From the NCBI GenBank assembly GCA_025358055.1, contig JANYKV010000101.1, positions 1 through 43,489 of the forward strand: 43,489 nt of DNA, written 5' to 3'. Positions 15,668-24,850 of this stretch are shown one piece after another (within the stretch, counting starts at the first letter, position 1; every line of letters starts with the position of its first letter). The notes beneath the pieces were generated by a model. The model saw only the letters and a program-made list of their open reading frames with translations, searched no databases and had not been told where the DNA came from. A program made the translations under genes and the position numbers. The DNA comes from Gemmatimonadota bacterium. GTDB lineage: Bacteria > Gemmatimonadota > Gemmatimonadetes > Gemmatimonadales > GWC2-71-9.

Positions 15668-16708
15668 CTACCGATCGAGCCACTTCACGCGCTTGCTCGT
15701 TTGATCAGCAATGGTACGCGCGATGGCTTTCTGCTCGACTTGTCTCTGGAGCTCCGGCGAGTCCTCGTTCGGTAGGAGCTTCTCGAGCATCAAGAAGAGC
15801 GACGGGTGCCCCTCAAACGACACCGGCCCGATCAGATCCGATGGCTTCCCCGCGAGCAGCCAGGGTCGGATTTCCGCGTCCAGATCGCCAAGGTGGAAGC
15901 GCTTCTCCTCAACCCTAGCATGGGCATCGGCTGCGACGCGCTCAATGGGCAGTCGGTCCTCTCGGACGCAGAGCGCCGCCTCTCGGGCGAGCGCTTCGGA
16001 CGCGAACTTGATCACCTGGCAATGGATTTGGATCCAGTCCAACCGGTGACGGTCGAGCTCGCGTTGAATGACCGCGGGAGGGGCGGCAATAGCGCGAAAT
16101 CGAGCGAACCCGTCCTGTAACGACGCCAACTCGGCGAGACGGACCCTGGCTCGCTCTGAATCCATCGAGGGCAGCTCTGGGGCGATCTGATCCACTGATG
16201 TGCGAGGGGCCGAGACCGGTTCCCAACCTTCGGTTTCTCGGACGGACGCCGTCGTCGCTACGCACTCGGCCAAGTGGGTGGCCCAATCCCGGCCCCGGAC
16301 CGAGCAGACCAAGTCGGTGGGCAGGCTGGTGGCGATTTCCCCGCCGATCAATGGGGAGCTGTTGACGATTTCGTCTAACTGAGCCGCCCACGCGCGGCGC
16401 AGGACCTCGCGGGAAACCCAGGCCATCCAATCCGCGGTAGTGAGATGACGTTCACGGAGCCAAGCTTCAATCTCCTCCGCCGCAATGAGGTTGCGGTCGT
16501 ATCGAAACTCCGAGGCAAACGCCTCGATCTGCTCCTCATACTCATCCGCACCAGCTAGTTCCCAACGGCGAAGGCAGGCGATCCCCTCGTGGATCTCCCG
16601 GATCAACGAGGGCCACTGGCCGGTCAGAGTGGCGAACAACGCCACATCCTCCCAGGAATAGCGAACGGCGCCGACCTCGAAAACCGGCCGGCTCATCAAG
16701 GATTGCAT
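15668..16708 (-). CDS. Parvulin/SurA-like protein of the RiPP island
   Basis: 346 residues; ATG 16708 is chosen over ATG 16696 because GAGGAG lies four bases upstream. The N-terminal half is helical and reads like the SurA N-terminal chaperone fold (FASEFRYDRNLIAAEEIEAWLRERHLTTADWMAWVSREVLRRAW). The C-terminal half resembles a degenerate parvulin PPIase (LDWIQIHCQVIKFASEALAREAALCVRED...LDAEIRPWLLAGKPSDLIGPVSFEGHPSLFLML). There is no signal peptide, so unlike true SurA it should act in the cytoplasm, perhaps as a Pro isomerase or chaperone for peptides or LanB. It follows lanB by 114 nt on the same strand. The assignment rests on pattern memory, so it is moderate. Confidence 0.55.
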   Translation of the reverse strand: MQSLMSRPVFEVGAVRYSWEDVALFATLTGQWPSLIREIHEGIACLRRWELAGADEYEEQIEAFASEFRYDRNLIAAEEIEAWLRERHLTTADWMAWVSREVLRRAWAAQLDEIVNSSPLIGGEIATSLPTDLVCSVRGRDWATHLAECVATTASVRETEGWEPVSAPRTSVDQIAPELPSMDSERARVRLAELASLQDGFARFRAIAAPPAVIQRELDRHRLDWIQIHCQVIKFASEALAREAALCVREDRLPIERVAADAHARVEEKRFHLGDLDAEIRPWLLAGKPSDLIGPVSFEGHPSLFLMLEKLLPNEDSPELQRQVEQKAIARTIADQTSKRVKWLDR

Positions 16709-16822
16709 GACACTCCTCAGGCACGGTTGCTGCTACCGAGCGCAAATAAGCCGAGGAGCCCGGAGCCCGCAACTCGGGCTGCCGCCCCGCAATGCCCATC
16801 GAGGTTCGATCGCTCCGCAGCG

Positions 16823-19800
16823 TCAGCCTTTGCGGCTGCGCGCTGCCTTGGATCGGTAGAGTCGGCGGAGAAAGTCGTATACCACAACCTCGTGATCGTT
16901 CGGAGCGCCCCGGAGCACCCGGTTCAAGTGCATGTGAATGTAGCTGCCGGCGATGTCGGTGAGCCGGCCTTCGAGGCGACCGCTCTCGTTCAGCGCTCGG
17001 AGTGAGGCGCAGATCGTCCTGAGCCTCTCCGATCGACCATTCAGTACGCCGAATCCGGGAAGGGGAAGGCTTTCTCCGTCCTTCGCTCGATCCAACAGCT
17101 GCTCGAGATCGGCGCGGAGTTCCCGGAATCGCGCGGTCAACTGGTGCCGGAGGGTAGCGTCCGGCTCGGGCACGGAGCCGAAATGCTTGGCGCGTTCCTC
17201 AATCACGCGGAGCTTCTCCGGCAGAGTGAGACCGACGTCGTCGAGCAGCTGGTCAGCCCCTCGCAGCGCGAGTCGCCACCGCTCATCGAGTCCGGCGTCG
17301 CCGGGCTCCAGCAACTCGAGCAGCTCCACCACGGCTTCGCTGTCGGCATGGAAGAGCTCCTCCGCGAGCAGAGCGGCCTCCGCCCCACCGTATCGCTCGA
17401 CCTCGCGCTCATAGGTGTCGACTTGCAAACGTCGCACCGTGCTCGTGCGGAGGGCCTCCTCCAGCGCGCCTTGAATTTCTGGCCACGCCCGTTGCATCAG
17501 TCGATCTGTCGCGCCGGCCAGCCGCCATCGCAGATGAAAATCGGGGTCGTTGTATCGAACGAAGAACCAGCGTTTCACCGTTCCGGCCTGTATCAAACGG
17601 CGCGAAACGGGTCCCACGATTTCCCGAAGCAGGTCATCCGCCATCGCGGGCCCTACGTACAGCTTCACGTACAGCCATTCCGAGCCTGGTGGGAAGCGCC
17701 GAGTCACTGGGTTGCCAAGCGCCATGCTCGGTCCGAGGCGTGGAACCGCCGCCACCGAAGGAATCCGGACAAAGGGCACGATGAGCTCGTGGTGGTAGGC
17801 GCCCTCGGGTCCACGGGCCACGAGTTGGTCCGGCGTCGGCCACAGTTCCTCGAGTATCGCATCCTCTTCGCTGTTGAACTCGTGCAGAAGGCAATCCACC
17901 GAAAGAGGATTGTCGAGATCGATAGGGAGCCGATTGTCATGCTCCTTGAGCGCGATCCACCGAGGGAGCCGGTGCGCGGTTCGCCATGCTTGCCAGGTAC
18001 GGGCGCGGTCGACCTCGGATCCTCGAGTGAATTCGCGCGTTGTCCCCTTGTCGATTCGCCATCGTGCGAGCGCCAGCACCAAACGGCCGGAGCGGACCCG
18101 GGGTAGGAACGGCAGCGCTTCCAATCCGCCCCAGGTCCACCACAGCCCCGACACGCATCCCTGCGATTGCAGATGACACAGAAAACGATAGGGGGCGAGG
18201 CTGTTCCCAAAATTGTGGGCCGAGGTGAGGCGCGGAATCACCTCCCGATTGAGCCGGGCCGATCGGAGGGTGATCCTGCCTTCGGTCACCCTGACGAGAA
18301 GATCGGAGACCGGTATTTGGCGTTCGAAAGGAGCGCCGGACCGGCCCAGGTACGTGATTTCGTATTCGCGGAGCACGGGCCGGAGTAAAATGTTTCCAAT
18401 GCGGCCCTCGCCCAGATGAACCAGCTCGGCATATACCGCGGCAGGCTCGGACGCTTCTTCTTCCCGAAGATGACTCCGCACCTGATGCGAGAGTTGAGGG
18501 TCGACATGACAGAATCGGCCGAGGAGCCGGGCTCCGCTGGGGCCCTCGACATGATGGAGCCGGAGGGAGAAGTCGCCCCGGTCGATAGCCGCTTCCGATT
18601 CTGCTCCGATGGTGGCCATCACGGCCAGGCTGTCCGGAAGGGAACCTGGTGCAGGCGCCGCTAGTCGTTCGAGGTCCTGAGCGCTGAGGGACCACTCGAG
18701 ATCGCCCCGACGCAACGACTCTCCAGCGCAGTGGGCCATCCACCGAGCGCGGGCATCCCATGTCATCGTGGGTGCCTTTTCGGACTCGAGCGGCAGGTTC
18801 TTGAGCAGCGGCGATGGGTCGGAACCGGGCCAGAGGTCTCCTCCGAGTCCGACCTCCTCATCCAAAGCCTCCAGGAGCGGAACCTCGCGCCCCTCGTAGC
18901 GTTCGACAAACGCCTGCTTGAACCGACTGAGGGTCTGGTCAATCGGCGTTGGTGTAATTCGATGCATGAGTTCAATTCCGCGCCGCATCTCCGCCACCAC
19001 TCCGGGGCCTAACGTCCCCGCCTCTGGGCGCACCAAATCGACTTGGAACAGGCGGGCGAGGGTGACTTTCGCCGGCAAAGCCTCGAGTCCAGTCGCGATG
19101 GCCCGATAACGGGCCGGCTCGTTTCCGAGGCCATGGTGGTCGATCTGCGCGAGGGAATCGCAGGCGGCTCGGAGTCCTTCAGTCACCCGGCGCACAGCCG
19201 GGATGCCGTCGATCTGTTGGGCCAAGGCCAAGGCCGGTGCGGATCCCGTAACCTGCAGGCCGATATCGGGTAGGAGGAGTTGGCTCTCGATCATTTCGTC
19301 GATGTACTGCTCGGTCTCGCCGATCGTTGTCTCGCTGTCGACCAATGTCTGCGCTAGCTCCGCTCGGGTCGCTCCTCGTGACGCGAGAGCCAAAACCGCT
19401 CGGAGCTCGGGAGCCTCCGGCACCCCAACGAGATGGAACCCATGACTCTCCCCCTCGACCCGCGCCTCGGTGTACCGGCCGTGACCCGCGGTGAAGGCGA
19501 GGCTGTCGTTGGGGAAATACCGAGCCCGGGCTCGGACCTCGGCGTCCTTCGTTACCGCCTCGGCGAGGGCGAAAAGGAATTCGTTGTCGAGCCGAGTATG
19601 GCGCCGGCATTCGTTGGGCGGGGCGACCGAGAAACGAGTGGTAGCCCCGACCTCGCCGGAAGCGACGCCCGCAAACAGCCCAAACGGTGTTGGCCGAGCC
19701 GCCATCCGGCTCAGGTACTTCACCAACGAGCGTTCGGCCCGACGGCCCTGATCGGTCTCCGGCGCGCGAATCCAAAGGTCGATGACTTCGTCGAGCGCCG

Positions 19801-19978
19801 GTGACGCCACAAAGAGAGCTTCGCGCACCTCGGGCCGGCGCACCAGGTCCTGCAATCCTTCGCGGAGGCGCCCGGCTCCGCTCCACTCCCGCAGCGTGTC
19901 GAATGGCAGCAGGTGGGTTCGGAGGCAAAAGAAACCCGACGGATGGTAGGAGCGTTCCGCAGGACTGTGGCCCGTCAT
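16823..19978 (-). CDS. lanB: Full-length lantibiotic dehydratase
   Basis: 1051 residues from ATG 19978, chosen because AGGGAG lies six bases upstream. A TTG at 20023 would add 15 residues without a ribosome binding site. The N-terminal and central part (FFCLRTHLLPFDTL, VKYLSRMAARPTPFGLFAGVASGEVG, LDNEFLFALAEAV) is the glutamylation domain that uses glutamyl-tRNA to activate Ser/Thr. From about residue 765 the SpaB_C-type elimination domain follows (WLYVKLYVGPAMADDLLREIV, WFFVRYNDPDFHLRWRL). Both domains are on one chain, as in NisB, so it should make Dha/Dhb for LanC to cyclise. Likely substrates are the peptides at 6709 and 8361 with the LNK-type leader box. It is followed by the parvulin-like gene. 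Confidence 0.95.
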   Translation of the reverse strand: MTGHSPAERSYHPSGFFCLRTHLLPFDTLREWSGAGRLREGLQDLVRRPEVREALFVASPALDEVIDLWIRAPETDQGRRAERSLVKYLSRMAARPTPFGLFAGVASGEVGATTRFSVAPPNECRRHTRLDNEFLFALAEAVTKDAEVRARARYFPNDSLAFTAGHGRYTEARVEGESHGFHLVGVPEAPELRAVLALASRGATRAELAQTLVDSETTIGETEQYIDEMIESQLLLPDIGLQVTGSAPALALAQQIDGIPAVRRVTEGLRAACDSLAQIDHHGLGNEPARYRAIATGLEALPAKVTLARLFQVDLVRPEAGTLGPGVVAEMRRGIELMHRITPTPIDQTLSRFKQAFVERYEGREVPLLEALDEEVGLGGDLWPGSDPSPLLKNLPLESEKAPTMTWDARARWMAHCAGESLRRGDLEWSLSAQDLERLAAPAPGSLPDSLAVMATIGAESEAAIDRGDFSLRLHHVEGPSGARLLGRFCHVDPQLSHQVRSHLREEEASEPAAVYAELVHLGEGRIGNILLRPVLREYEITYLGRSGAPFERQIPVSDLLVRVTEGRITLRSARLNREVIPRLTSAHNFGNSLAPYRFLCHLQSQGCVSGLWWTWGGLEALPFLPRVRSGRLVLALARWRIDKGTTREFTRGSEVDRARTWQAWRTAHRLPRWIALKEHDNRLPIDLDNPLSVDCLLHEFNSEEDAILEELWPTPDQLVARGPEGAYHHELIVPFVRIPSVAAVPRLGPSMALGNPVTRRFPPGSEWLYVKLYVGPAMADDLLREIVGPVSRRLIQAGTVKRWFFVRYNDPDFHLRWRLAGATDRLMQRAWPEIQGALEEALRTSTVRRLQVDTYEREVERYGGAEAALLAEELFHADSEAVVELLELLEPGDAGLDERWRLALRGADQLLDDVGLTLPEKLRVIEERAKHFGSVPEPDATLRHQLTARFRELRADLEQLLDRAKDGESLPLPGFGVLNGRSERLRTICASLRALNESGRLEGRLTDIAGSYIHMHLNRVLRGAPNDHEVVVYDFLRRLYRSKAARSRKG

Positions 19979-20122
19979 CAGCCGCTCCCTGGCGATTTCA
20001 GCAGCTTTCGCCTTCTCGTACAAATGCTATGATTGGAGCGGGGTGTTTCCGATTTGGTCCCGAAGCTAGCCCAGGTAGTCTAGTGTCGCCAACCCTCATA
20101 GTCATTCTCGGAGGATCTTCCC

Positions 20123-21892
20123 ATGATGCGTTGGTCGATCGCGCTCCTCGCGGCTGCTCTCTGGTCCCTTCCGATTGTCGCTCAGCAGCACGACACCGCC
20201 GCTGTGGACATCCGGTGGGGCGTCAAGATTCCCCTCCGCGATGGCGTTCATCTCAACGCGACTGTCTACCAACCGCGCGGGGTGACGGAGCCGCTCCCAG
20301 TCATTTTCACCCTCACGCCCTATATCGGCGACACGTACCATACGTGGGGCCTCTATCAGGCCCGCCAGCGATACATCTTCGCGGCAGTCGACGTCCGGGG
20401 CCGAGGGAACTCCGAGGGAGAGTTCGAGCCCTTCGTGAACGAAGCGAAGGACGGCTACGATGTGGTTGAGTGGTTCGCGCGCCAGCCGTGGTCCAATGGA
20501 AAAACGGCCATGTGGGGCGGGTCATACGGCGGGTTCGACCAGTGGGCTACGATCAAGGAGCTTCCGCCGCATCTCACGACGATCGTTCCGGTGGCGCCAA
20601 CCTTCTTGGGCCACGACTACCCATTCGAAGCCAACATCTTCTCGACGTATATCATCCAGTGGCTGACGTTTACTAGCGGCAAGGCGGGACAGCTGAATTT
20701 GTTCGGCGACATGAGCCAATGGGCCGGCTACGCCCGAACGCTCGACCGGCTCCATTTACCCTACCGTCTGCTCGACAGCGTGGCTGGAAACAAGTCCACC
20801 GCGTTCCAGAAGTGGCTCGAGCATCCGAAGCCGGATGCGTATTGGGACGGCCCTTCACCGACCCCAGAACAGTATCGTCAAATGACCCAGCCGATTCTCA
20901 CGATTACAGGCCATTACGACGGCGACCAACTCGGAACCCTGCTGCACTATCGGCGTTTTCTTCAGTACGCCACACCGGAGGAGCGAGCCAAGATTTACTT
21001 GGTGATCGGACCGTGGGACCACGGGGGTACCCGAGTGCCAACCCGCGAGGTGAACGGTGTCGAGTTTGGACCGGCCAGCATGGTCGACATCCTGAAATTG
21101 AACAGCGACTGGTATGATTGGACCATGAAGGGGGGAGCGCGCCCTGAGTTGCTCCAGAAGCGAGTGGCGTACTACGTGGCGGGGGCGCATGCGGAGCTTT
21201 GGCGCTACGCGGACAGCCTCGAAGCGATCGCCCCGCAGCGAAACAAGTTTTTCTTGACTTCCGCCGGCGGGCGGGCCGAGGACATTTTCGCCTCGGGGCA
21301 ACTCACAACCGCTGGACCGGTAGAGTCACCGGCGGATCACTACGTGTATAACCCTCTCGACCCGCCCCCATTCGACGAAGGCGTCACCCACCCGTCGGCC
21401 CTCTCGTTCGTGGACCCGTCCGCGGTCGTCCGATCCGCCGGCAATGGCGTCATATACCACACCGGTCCGTTCGCCGAAGAAACCGAAATTGCCGGCCAGT
21501 TATCGCTGACGGCGTGGATTTCCCTCGATGTCCCGGACACGGATTTCCAGGCCACGGTGTACGAGATCCTTCCCGATGGGAAGAGCATCCTCTTGACCAC
21601 CACTTTGCTCCGCGCTCGGCATCGGGAATCCAGCCGGGAGGAGAAGCTGGTGCCGCCCGGTGCCATCCTGCCGTATCGCTTTGTCGGATTCCCATTTTTC
21701 GCCCGCCGGATTGCGAAGGGAAGCCGCCTCCGGCTCTTTCTCCATTCGCCGAACTCCCTTACGCTCGAAAAGAACTACAACGGAGGCGGCGTCGTGGCGA
21801 ATGAATCGGGGAAGGATGCCCGTACGGCACACGTAAAGATTTATCACGATCGCGAGCATCCCAGCGTGCTCGAGGTGCCGGTGAGCCGATAG
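20123..21892 (+). CDS. Secreted CocE/NonD-family (S15-type) hydrolase
   Basis: 589 residues, ATG 20123 with GGAGG eight bases upstream. A Sec signal peptide covers about residues 1-21 (ALLAAALWSLPIVAQ). The alpha/beta hydrolase domain has WGGSYGG with nucleophile Ser134, the acid in GHYDGDQ, and the His in GPWDHGG. The C-terminal third is the jelly-roll galactose-binding-like domain of S15/CocE enzymes (PLDPPP...TDFQATVYEILPDG). Family members are X-Pro dipeptidyl peptidases, acyl esterases or beta-lactam acylases. In the periplasm this one probably splits peptides or acyl amides. Its stop codon touches the start of an amino-acid permease, which supports a peptide or amino-acid uptake role. 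Confidence 0.9.
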   Translation: MMRWSIALLAAALWSLPIVAQQHDTAAVDIRWGVKIPLRDGVHLNATVYQPRGVTEPLPVIFTLTPYIGDTYHTWGLYQARQRYIFAAVDVRGRGNSEGEFEPFVNEAKDGYDVVEWFARQPWSNGKTAMWGGSYGGFDQWATIKELPPHLTTIVPVAPTFLGHDYPFEANIFSTYIIQWLTFTSGKAGQLNLFGDMSQWAGYARTLDRLHLPYRLLDSVAGNKSTAFQKWLEHPKPDAYWDGPSPTPEQYRQMTQPILTITGHYDGDQLGTLLHYRRFLQYATPEERAKIYLVIGPWDHGGTRVPTREVNGVEFGPASMVDILKLNSDWYDWTMKGGARPELLQKRVAYYVAGAHAELWRYADSLEAIAPQRNKFFLTSAGGRAEDIFASGQLTTAGPVESPADHYVYNPLDPPPFDEGVTHPSALSFVDPSAVVRSAGNGVIYHTGPFAEETEIAGQLSLTAWISLDVPDTDFQATVYEILPDGKSILLTTTLLRARHRESSREEKLVPPGAILPYRFVGFPFFARRIAKGSRLRLFLHSPNSLTLEKNYNGGGVVANESGKDARTAHVKIYHDREHPSVLEVPVSR

Positions 21893-23227
21893 ATGGAATA
21901 CGCGCGACGCCTCACCCGTTTCGACGCGGTCATGGTCGTCATCGGAGGAATCATCGGCGGCGGGATTTTCTTGAATCCCGCGGTCGTGGCCCAGCGAGTG
22001 CATACCTCCACCTTCATCCTGCTCACTTGGGCGGTAGGTGGGGTGATCGCGGTGGCCGGCGCTCTGAGCTTTGCCGAGCTGGGGGCGCGCCGGCCCTACG
22101 CCGGAGGTGGGTACGTCTACCTGCGCGAGGCCTTCGGACCGCTGCCTGCCTTTCTCTACGGATGGACTTTTCTGTTGGTGGTGAATACTGGCGGGATGGC
22201 TGCTGTGGCGGTGACCTTCGCGCGCTACGCAACCGATCTTGCGCACGCGCCGGCAGCCGCGGTGACTCCGGTTGCGGTGGCCGCCATCGCCATCCTCTCC
22301 GTTGTCAATTACTTCGGCATTCGCCCGGGAGCGGTCACCCAGAACATCTTCACGGTGGTCAAGCTCGGAGCGCTCGTCCTCCTGATCGGGATCGGAACGC
22401 TTTTCCCAATCGCACCCGCCATGGCTCATGCCGTATCGACAGTGCCGACCGTCGTGGCGAATGGTGAGGTCCTGAAAGTTCTCGGCGTCGCGCTCATTCC
22501 CGTCCTCTTCACTTACGGCGGGTGGGCACATACCAACAACGTGGCCGGCGAGATCATCGAGCCGGAGCGGAACCTCCCCCGTGCAATGGTGATTGGAATC
22601 CTGGTCGTGGTGGCCGTCTATCTCCTCGCCAACGTCGCCTACCTGCGGACGCTCGGCCCCATAGGTCTCGCCGGGAGCACCGCTCCGGCGTCGGATACCA
22701 TGCGCGCGACCCTCGGCGCCGCGGGCGGCACGCTCATCGGGGTGGGAATCGCAGCCTCCACATTCGGTTTCGTGAACCTCGCGGTCATCTCGGCCCCGCG
22801 CATCCTCCAGACCATGGCGGCCGACGGGCTTTTCTTCCACCGGGCGGCCCGGTTGCATCCACGGTATCGCACCCCCCACGTGGCACTGCTAACGCAGGCG
22901 GCGTGGGGAATCCTCCTCACCCTGTCGGGCACCTACGGTCAGTTGTTGGACTACACGGTATTTGGCGACTGGTTGTTCTTCGCCGCGATCACCGCAACGC
23001 TCTTCGTGTACCGTCGCCACGATTCGCCCGCCAATCAACCACCGTGGCGGGCTCCCGGGTATCCGATCGTGCCCGCCGCATTCATTGTGATCGCACTCGC
23101 GGTGGTTGCTAGTACTATGCTTTCGGCGCCCCGAAACGCCGGCCTAGGTTTGCTCATCGTCGCAACGGGGGTTCCCGTGTTTTATGCGTGGCGGGCAACC
23201 GTCAAGGGGCGTTCCGGCCGAAACTAG
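21893..23227 (+). CDS. APC-family amino acid permease
   Basis: 444 residues. ATG 21893 directly follows the TAG of the hydrolase gene, so translation is coupled. About 12 membrane helices are visible. The first has the APC signature (FDAVMVVIGGIIGGGIFLNPAVVAQ), followed by AGALSFAELGARRPYAGGGYVYLREAFGPLPAFLYGW, the usual helix 2-3 region. The family carries out proton-coupled or exchange uptake of amino acids across the inner membrane. The sequence does not give the substrate; the style is near the LAT/YfnA-like branch. The pairing with a secreted S15-type hydrolase suggests uptake of released amino acids. Confidence 0.93.
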   Translation: MEYARRLTRFDAVMVVIGGIIGGGIFLNPAVVAQRVHTSTFILLTWAVGGVIAVAGALSFAELGARRPYAGGGYVYLREAFGPLPAFLYGWTFLLVVNTGGMAAVAVTFARYATDLAHAPAAAVTPVAVAAIAILSVVNYFGIRPGAVTQNIFTVVKLGALVLLIGIGTLFPIAPAMAHAVSTVPTVVANGEVLKVLGVALIPVLFTYGGWAHTNNVAGEIIEPERNLPRAMVIGILVVVAVYLLANVAYLRTLGPIGLAGSTAPASDTMRATLGAAGGTLIGVGIAASTFGFVNLAVISAPRILQTMAADGLFFHRAARLHPRYRTPHVALLTQAAWGILLTLSGTYGQLLDYTVFGDWLFFAAITATLFVYRRHDSPANQPPWRAPGYPIVPAAFIVIALAVVASTMLSAPRNAGLGLLIVATGVPVFYAWRATVKGRSGRN

Positions 23228-23303
23228 TGGCGCAAGAGTGGGCGCAATCTCAGCGCCGGCTCCCTAGCAGTCAGCTTTCTAGCAAGCACTCAGGAAATCG
23301 GAG

Positions 23304-24209
23304 GTGGTGAGGTTGCTCTGGGGTCTGGACCTAGGCGGGACCAAGATCGAGGGTGTGATCGTCGACCCCGCGCAGTCCCACCGTGCACTCGTTCGCCTGC
23401 GGCTCCCCACGGATCGCGACCGCGGTTACGAACACATCGTCGGCCAGATCAAACGCTTGGTCGAGCAGCTGGAGTCAGCGTCGGGACTTTCCCGCGGCTC
23501 CGTGATTGGGATCGGAACACCGGGCGCCCTCGAACGCTCGACCCGGCGCATGAAGAACTGCAACACGGTTTCTCTCAACGGACGTACGCTCCTCGATGAT
23601 CTCTCGGCCGCACTGGGCTCTGAGATCAGGATCGCAAACGATGCCAACTGTTTTGCGCTCGCGGAGGCGACACTGGGCGTGGCTCGCGGACGGTCCGTCG
23701 TGTTCGGTGTAATTCTTGGCACCGGTGTGGGTGGCGGAATCGTCGTGCACGGCCGCGTACTCGAGGGGGTGCATGGCATCGCGGGCGAGTGGGGCCACAA
23801 CCCGATCTGCGGAGAGAAGACGCCCTGCTACTGCGGCCGCCTGGGCTGTGTGGAGACGGTGATCTCCGGCCCCGTCTTGGAGCGATGGTACCTGGAGCGA
23901 TCAGGGGAGAATCGGTTGCTACCAGAGATCGTGGCGCTCGCCTTGGGTGGAGACCGGGCGGCGCGGGCGACGGTGGAGCGCCTGCACGACAAATTCGGGG
24001 AGGCGATTGCGGCGGTAATCAATCTGGTCGATCCGGACGCGATTGTGATCGGTGGGGGTGTGGGGACGGTCGAGACCCTACACGGAAACGCAACGCGTCA
24101 GGCAATCCGACGGCACCTGTTCAATCCGGAGCTCCGCACCGAACTGTTGCGCCCATTGATGGGCGACAGCGCCGGGGTGTTCGGCGCCGCGTTGCTCACT
24201 AGTGATTGA
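23304..24209 (+). CDS. ROK-family sugar kinase (fructokinase/N-acetylglucosamine kinase type)
   Basis: 301 residues from GTG 23304. GGAGG sits at 23300-23304, so a TTG at 23313, eight bases downstream of it, may be the true start and would leave GLDLGGTKIEG near the N-terminus as usual. ATP-binding loops GLDLGGTKIEG and GTGVGGGIV are intact. The ROK zinc motif is complete (GHNPICGE, PCYCGRLGCVE: His plus three Cys), and the catalytic Asp lies in IANDANCF. The segment MKNCNTVSLNG is close to Mak-type fructokinases and NagK. It phosphorylates a hexose in the cytoplasm. There is no HTH domain, so it is an enzyme, not a NagC-type repressor. Confidence 0.9.
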   Translation: MVRLLWGLDLGGTKIEGVIVDPAQSHRALVRLRLPTDRDRGYEHIVGQIKRLVEQLESASGLSRGSVIGIGTPGALERSTRRMKNCNTVSLNGRTLLDDLSAALGSEIRIANDANCFALAEATLGVARGRSVVFGVILGTGVGGGIVVHGRVLEGVHGIAGEWGHNPICGEKTPCYCGRLGCVETVISGPVLERWYLERSGENRLLPEIVALALGGDRAARATVERLHDKFGEAIAAVINLVDPDAIVIGGGVGTVETLHGNATRQAIRRHLFNPELRTELLRPLMGDSAGVFGAALLTSD

Positions 24210-24228
24210 GCCAGGCTACTGCCCCGTA

Positions 24229-24843
24229 TCAGTAACTCCCTCCTAGCGAAATCACGAAGCCGATGCCGTGAGGACCAACGTCGAGCCGCGCCGAAGACCG
24301 GCCGGGCAACCGGACCGTATCCCACCGCTCCTCCCCGTGATGTGTCATCGTCCCAATGATGGTTCCCACCACGAGCCCCGCACCAGTTCCGATCAGGTCC
24401 GGTTTGAGTCGCGAACTCGTGACTGTAGTGGTCGGGGCCAGGCGTAAGGCTCCGGTGGACCGGGTCAATTCACCGACCCCGCCGCCGATACCGATCGTTC
24501 CCGTCGTGACGGGGTTGGCTGCCAGGCGGCTGACAAGAAACCCGCTTGCCGCTCCAAGGGCCGCACCGAGCAGCCAGTGACTGGGCCGACCTCGGCTGAC
24601 CTCGAGGTAGCGAATGTCCCGGACGGCGACTCGGGTCAGCCGAATCTCCGGCGAGGTTGCCGCGAGGACCAGACTGTCGCTTCGGATCGTGGTCACGTTT
24701 CCCACGACAATTCCGGTCTGGGTGCTGCCCTGCACCCTCACTCGCTGCCCTTCTCGAACACCCAGCGTCTGTGCTTGCAACCCACTCAGGCTCAGCGAAA
24801 GCAGTCCAGTGAGGGTGATCACCCACGGCAATAACCTGCGCAT
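24229..24843 (-). CDS. Hypothetical exported protein with glycine-rich membrane segments
   Basis: 204 residues from ATG 24843, with GGGGAG ten bases upstream; an ATG at 24861 would overlap the upstream phosphatase gene and has no site. A signal peptide ends at SGLQA-Q. A small beta region follows (EGQRVRVQGSTQTGIVVGNVTTIRSDSLVL), reading like an SH3-type barrel. Then come two Gly/Ala-rich hydrophobic stretches (WLLGAALGAASGFLVSRLAA, GTGAGLVVGTIIGTM) typical of glycine-zipper envelope proteins. The protein ends in FVISLGGSY. I do not recognise a named family, but proteins of this make-up are common in Gemmatimonadota envelopes. It is probably co-transcribed with the HAD gene 7 nt upstream. Confidence 0.65.
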   Translation of the reverse strand: MRRLLPWVITLTGLLSLSLSGLQAQTLGVREGQRVRVQGSTQTGIVVGNVTTIRSDSLVLAATSPEIRLTRVAVRDIRYLEVSRGRPSHWLLGAALGAASGFLVSRLAANPVTTGTIGIGGGVGELTRSTGALRLAPTTTVTSSRLKPDLIGTGAGLVVGTIIGTMTHHGEERWDTVRLPGRSSARLDVGPHGIGFVISLGGSY

Positions 24844-24850
24844 TCGGTTC

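Noticed and set aside
20024..20122. ECF-type promoter before lanB
   Set aside because: A CTTCGGG on the minus strand is followed by no CGAT at 16 nt; only a CGCT at the wrong distance.
21500..22879. Minus-strand frame of 459 residues
   Set aside because: It is antisense to the S15 hydrolase and permease and rich in His/Asp/Gly, as expected for a shadow of membrane-protein codons.
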